Shown here one piece after another: positions 61,956 to 64,000 of a stretch of DNA of 64,000 bases. Source of the DNA: Pseudodesulfovibrio sp. JC047 (GTDB lineage Bacteria > Desulfobacterota > Desulfovibrionia > Desulfovibrionales > Desulfovibrionaceae). The notes under the pieces were generated by a model. The model did not search any database. It saw nothing but the letters and a program-made list of their open reading frames with translations, and was not told the origin of the DNA. How positions within the stretch are numbered: position 1 is the stretch's first letter; every line of letters starts with the position of its first letter. The DNA lies in contig NZ_WUEH01000010.1 in NCBI RefSeq assembly GCF_010468615.1, forward strand, positions 86,228 to 150,227, read 5' to 3'. Both the position numbers and the translations under genes were made by a program.

Positions 61956-63521
61956 CTATTGCAGAAGATCCGATTCTTTCTGCATCTGAATGAGTTTTAT
62001 CAAAGAAAACGCAGAACCAATTATCACAAGTGTGATAGGTGCTCCACCCAAATAAGTCAGCGTTTTCATTCCATCAAGGCCTGAAAAGGCCAACATGATG
62101 AATGCCAACGTCCCGATCATCACGCCCCAGGCGACCTTCAGGGCAGGCGGAGCCTCCTGATTGGTCACCGAAAGGTTCTTTGTGGTCAGGGAAGCCATGG
62201 CGTTGGTGGTGGAATCCGCAGCCGTAATAAAGGAAATAAAAACCGCAAAAAGAAACACGGGGATGATAAAATGGGCCAAAGGCAAACTTCCAAGAAGGAT
62301 ATACACGGCCTCATCAATGCCGGTGGCAATGCTGCCCTGCAAATCGATGCCGCCCACAAGTTGTTGCCAGATAGCGGTACTGCTGAAGACAGACGCATGG
62401 ATGAACACGCAGACCATGGGCAACAGCACATTGACGGAAATGAATTCCTTGACGGTGTAGCCCTTGGAAATCCGACCAAGAAACAATGCGGAGATAGGTG
62501 CCCAAATCATGTAGTTGGCAAAAGAAAACACGGTCCATTTCTGCGGCCAGGAGTCCACACGAAATGAATCCGTGAACAAACACCGTTCAAAGAAATGCGC
62601 CACAAAGGACCCAAAGGATTCGACACTGAAATCGAGAATGAACACCGTTGGTCCCACAATGAACACGATGGCCATCAGGCCGAACAGCAACTTGGCATTG
62701 AGTTCGGACAAAATCCGCATCCCTTTCATCAGGCCGCTGACAGACGAGACAATACAAATCGTCATGACAATGATGATAAGGATTCCCCAGGTCTTCGGAG
62801 AACTCTCAATGGCCGGAAAAAGTTTTGAAAGCCCACCGGACAGCATCAGGACTCCGGTTCCGAGGGACGTGCCCATGCCCAATGCCAGGGCGTACAGTGA
62901 AATGATGTCCACGACCTTGCCCAAACCGCCGTTCGCCCGTTCACCAAGAAGGGGATAGAGAATGGACCCAAGGCTGAAGGGTCGCTTCAAATTATAATAA
63001 CAAATGGCGAAAACGAGTGCGGGAAGAGCGTTGATGGAATAGGGAACCAATCCCCAGTTCATATACATGGATGCGAGCGAAAATTTTGCGGCTCCATAGG
63101 TATTTGCTTCAAATCCGAGAGCCAACGGAGGGGCGAGCATATCCTGGAGCGGTTCGACGATGGGCCAGAACAAGATATTGATGGCGATAGTGGTACACAG
63201 TGTTATGGAGAACCACTGCCATTTACTCAATACAGGTTTGGCTTTTTTACCACCAATAACAACGTTACCAAACTGAGAAAAAAAGGCGATGCCTATCAAT
63301 ACCAAGCAGAACAATCCTGTAATTGAAAAAAGCCAACTAAAATTTTTTAAAATGAATGTTTGACCCGTTGTAACAACTGCACCGAATATATCTGGAAAAA
63401 TAAGTCCTATAATCACAGAAAGAGTAATGAGCGAAAATGGTGTCCAAAAAACAATTCCATTCAGTTCTTTATTCGATATCGAATCACTACAGTATTGGGT
63501 TGAAAGGCTCTTTGTATTCAA
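61956..63521 (-). CDS. BCCT-family transporter with an altered substrate site
   Basis: A 521-residue BCCT (betaine/carnitine/choline) family transporter with 12 predicted helices; MYMNWGLVPYSINALPALVF and FLGRISKGYTVKEF are family marks. The TM8 segment reads WTVFSFANYMIWAP, where BetP has WTIFYWAWWISWSP: by alignment two of three substrate-cage tryptophans (W373, W374) are replaced by Asn and Tyr, with only the third kept. It is thus unlikely to bind betaine in the usual way. The length is normal. It is the first gene of module B, running right to left. Substrate could be a different cation or an acid. Confidence 0.8.
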   Translation of the reverse strand: MNTKSLSTQYCSDSISNKELNGIVFWTPFSLITLSVIIGLIFPDIFGAVVTTGQTFILKNFSWLFSITGLFCLVLIGIAFFSQFGNVVIGGKKAKPVLSKWQWFSITLCTTIAINILFWPIVEPLQDMLAPPLALGFEANTYGAAKFSLASMYMNWGLVPYSINALPALVFAICYYNLKRPFSLGSILYPLLGERANGGLGKVVDIISLYALALGMGTSLGTGVLMLSGGLSKLFPAIESSPKTWGILIIIVMTICIVSSVSGLMKGMRILSELNAKLLFGLMAIVFIVGPTVFILDFSVESFGSFVAHFFERCLFTDSFRVDSWPQKWTVFSFANYMIWAPISALFLGRISKGYTVKEFISVNVLLPMVCVFIHASVFSSTAIWQQLVGGIDLQGSIATGIDEAVYILLGSLPLAHFIIPVFLFAVFISFITAADSTTNAMASLTTKNLSVTNQEAPPALKVAWGVMIGTLAFIMLAFSGLDGMKTLTYLGGAPITLVIIGSAFSLIKLIQMQKESDLLQ

Positions 63522-63666
63522 AATTATCTCCTTGAATAATTTTGTTTCGTAAAATTCAAAAAATAAATGCTCTTTTTTTTGTATTCTTCAAATCAACCTT
63601 TTTTTCTTTTTTTAGAGGGCCAAGTACAATCAAATTTTGTATTCTTTCATCCTTCGTTCCACTCAG

Positions 63667-63681
63667 TAGAACGACGTTCTA
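63667..63681. promoter_or_regulatory. Operator-like palindrome 1 upstream of module B
   Basis: TAGAAC-GAC-GTTCTA, perfect 6-base arms, about 145 bases upstream of the BCCT ATG. The related palindrome at 63766 shares AGAACNNCGTTCT, suggesting a dimeric regulator such as the IclR protein encoded nearby. Confidence 0.5.
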
Positions 63682-63765
63682 ACTTTCGACGACCCTGCAA
63701 TGCACGATATATCAAAACTAGTCAACCAGTTTTCTCAATTTTCTTGACACAAAAATATTGCAAAA

Positions 63766-63780
63766 TAGAACAGCGTTCTG
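63766..63780. promoter_or_regulatory. Operator-like palindrome 2 upstream of module B
   Basis: TAGAAC-AGC-GTTCTG, with AGAAC/GTTCT arms. It is 99 bases from palindrome 1. Confidence 0.45.
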
Positions 63781-63909
63781 AAATTAAAGACATTTTCCAA
63801 ACATTGTTTTTATTTGCACAAAGTCCGGCTATACAACGACGCCTTTTTTTGATGCATCTCTCCCCCAAAAGACATCCGGATGCCATCCATGCAATTCCCC
63901 ACAAAAATA

Positions 63910-63981
63910 CCATGTCGGCACTCCAAGGCTTAATCTGGTAACAGTACCAGTAAAAGTGAAGCTCAAAGGAGGCCGACATGG
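63910..63981 (+). promoter_or_regulatory. Leader hairpin that masks the RBS and start of the right-edge gene
   Basis: CCATGTCGGC-A-CTCC (63910-63924) pairs with GGAG-GCCGACATGG (63968-63981), covering the GGAG SD and the ATG (63978) itself with one bulged base. Translation would be blocked whenever the whole leader is transcribed from outside. Confidence 0.65.
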
Positions 63982-64000
63982 CTAGGATTAAAATATCATC
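63978..64000 (+). CDS. Start of a gene running off the right edge, perhaps a transposase
   Basis: Only 7 full codons are seen: ATG GCT AGG ATT AAA ATA TCA, giving MARIKIS. An AAAGGAGG SD lies at the right distance. The leader folds so as to hide this start, an arrangement common in insertion-sequence transposases, which makes a mobile element plausible. The family cannot be told from the fragment, and an ordinary gene is possible. Confidence 0.35.

Larger units (their letters stand above)
63522..63977. other. Regulatory region upstream of the BCCT gene and left edge of the next element
   Basis: AT-rich, with no supported gene. It holds two similar palindromes (63667 and 63766, listed separately) and a 5'-leader hairpin before the gene at 63978. 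A minus-strand frame 63722-63979 is antisense to it and not supported. Confidence 0.5.

Overview
This window looks like the chromosome of an anaerobic, probably marine, sulfate-reducing deltaproteobacterium of the Desulfovibrio/Pseudodesulfovibrio type. That is an inference from gene content: a corrinoid reductive dehalogenase operon, two CoA-dependent 2-oxoacid:ferredoxin oxidoreductases, a LldD/GlcD-type lactate dehydrogenase fused to an Fe-S protein, sigma-54 activators and Lar-type nickel genes. No rRNA, tRNA or CRISPR array was recognised. Most of the window is fairly GC-rich; roughly 38.6-52.2 kb is clearly AT-richer and looks like an acquired or fast-evolving block.

Layout. (1) 1-8.3 kb: a minus-strand operon for tetrahydromethanopterin/methylofuran-linked C1 chemistry: a folK-mptA fusion, a PTPS homologue, a dihydropteroate-synthase-like protein, fhcC, mch, an MptN-like ligase, an MfnD-like ligase and a hydantoinase-fold protein running off the left edge. 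A HisA-like gene is embedded on the opposite strand. (2) 8.7-13.9 kb: larB, a larC with a histidine-rich insert, a free-standing LarC C-terminal-like protein, and an unrecognised 591-residue protein behind a sigma-54-type promoter. (3) 15-18.2 kb: metF, lplA, a carboxymuconolactone-decarboxylase-like gene and a hotdog thioesterase. (4) 18.2-25.8 kb: an acetoin dehydrogenase operon (acoC, Lin0512, acoA, acoB, acoX, DUF6506), with a near-perfect sigma-54 promoter and two matching upstream palindromes, divergent from acoR. (5) 26-33.2 kb: an organohalide-respiration operon (TPR protein, rdhA, rdhB, rdhC, a 70-aa membrane protein, apbE), divergent from its own GAF/sigma-54 regulator. (6) 33.4-38.6 kb: a PatB/MalY aminotransferase and a PqqD-like protein followed by three tandem radical SAM/SPASM proteins, resembling a GeoRSP-type peptide-modification system with no obvious substrate. 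(7) 38.6-51.3 kb (AT-rich): module A, with an IclR regulator, a TSUP exporter, a three-component HcnABC/Lhp/opine-oxidase-like dehydrogenase, MFS transporter, RidA, ADP-forming acyl-CoA synthetase and a four-subunit 2-oxoacid:ferredoxin oxidoreductase. (8) 52.2-63.5 kb: module B, with a 2-hydroxyacid dehydrogenase, a second 2-oxoacid oxidoreductase, MFS, phosphotransbutyrylase, butyrate kinase, IclR and a divergent BCCT transporter. At the right edge a further plus-strand gene, possibly a transposase, begins behind an RBS-masking hairpin.

Modules A and B follow the same logic: take up an amino or hydroxy acid, oxidise it to a 2-oxoacid, convert that to an acyl-CoA with reduced ferredoxin, and recover ATP (by Acd in A, by Ptb plus Buk in B), each with its own IclR regulator. 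The aco and rdh systems are separate energy modules under sigma-54 control. The least understood parts are the radical SAM cluster and the LarC-like/591-residue pair.
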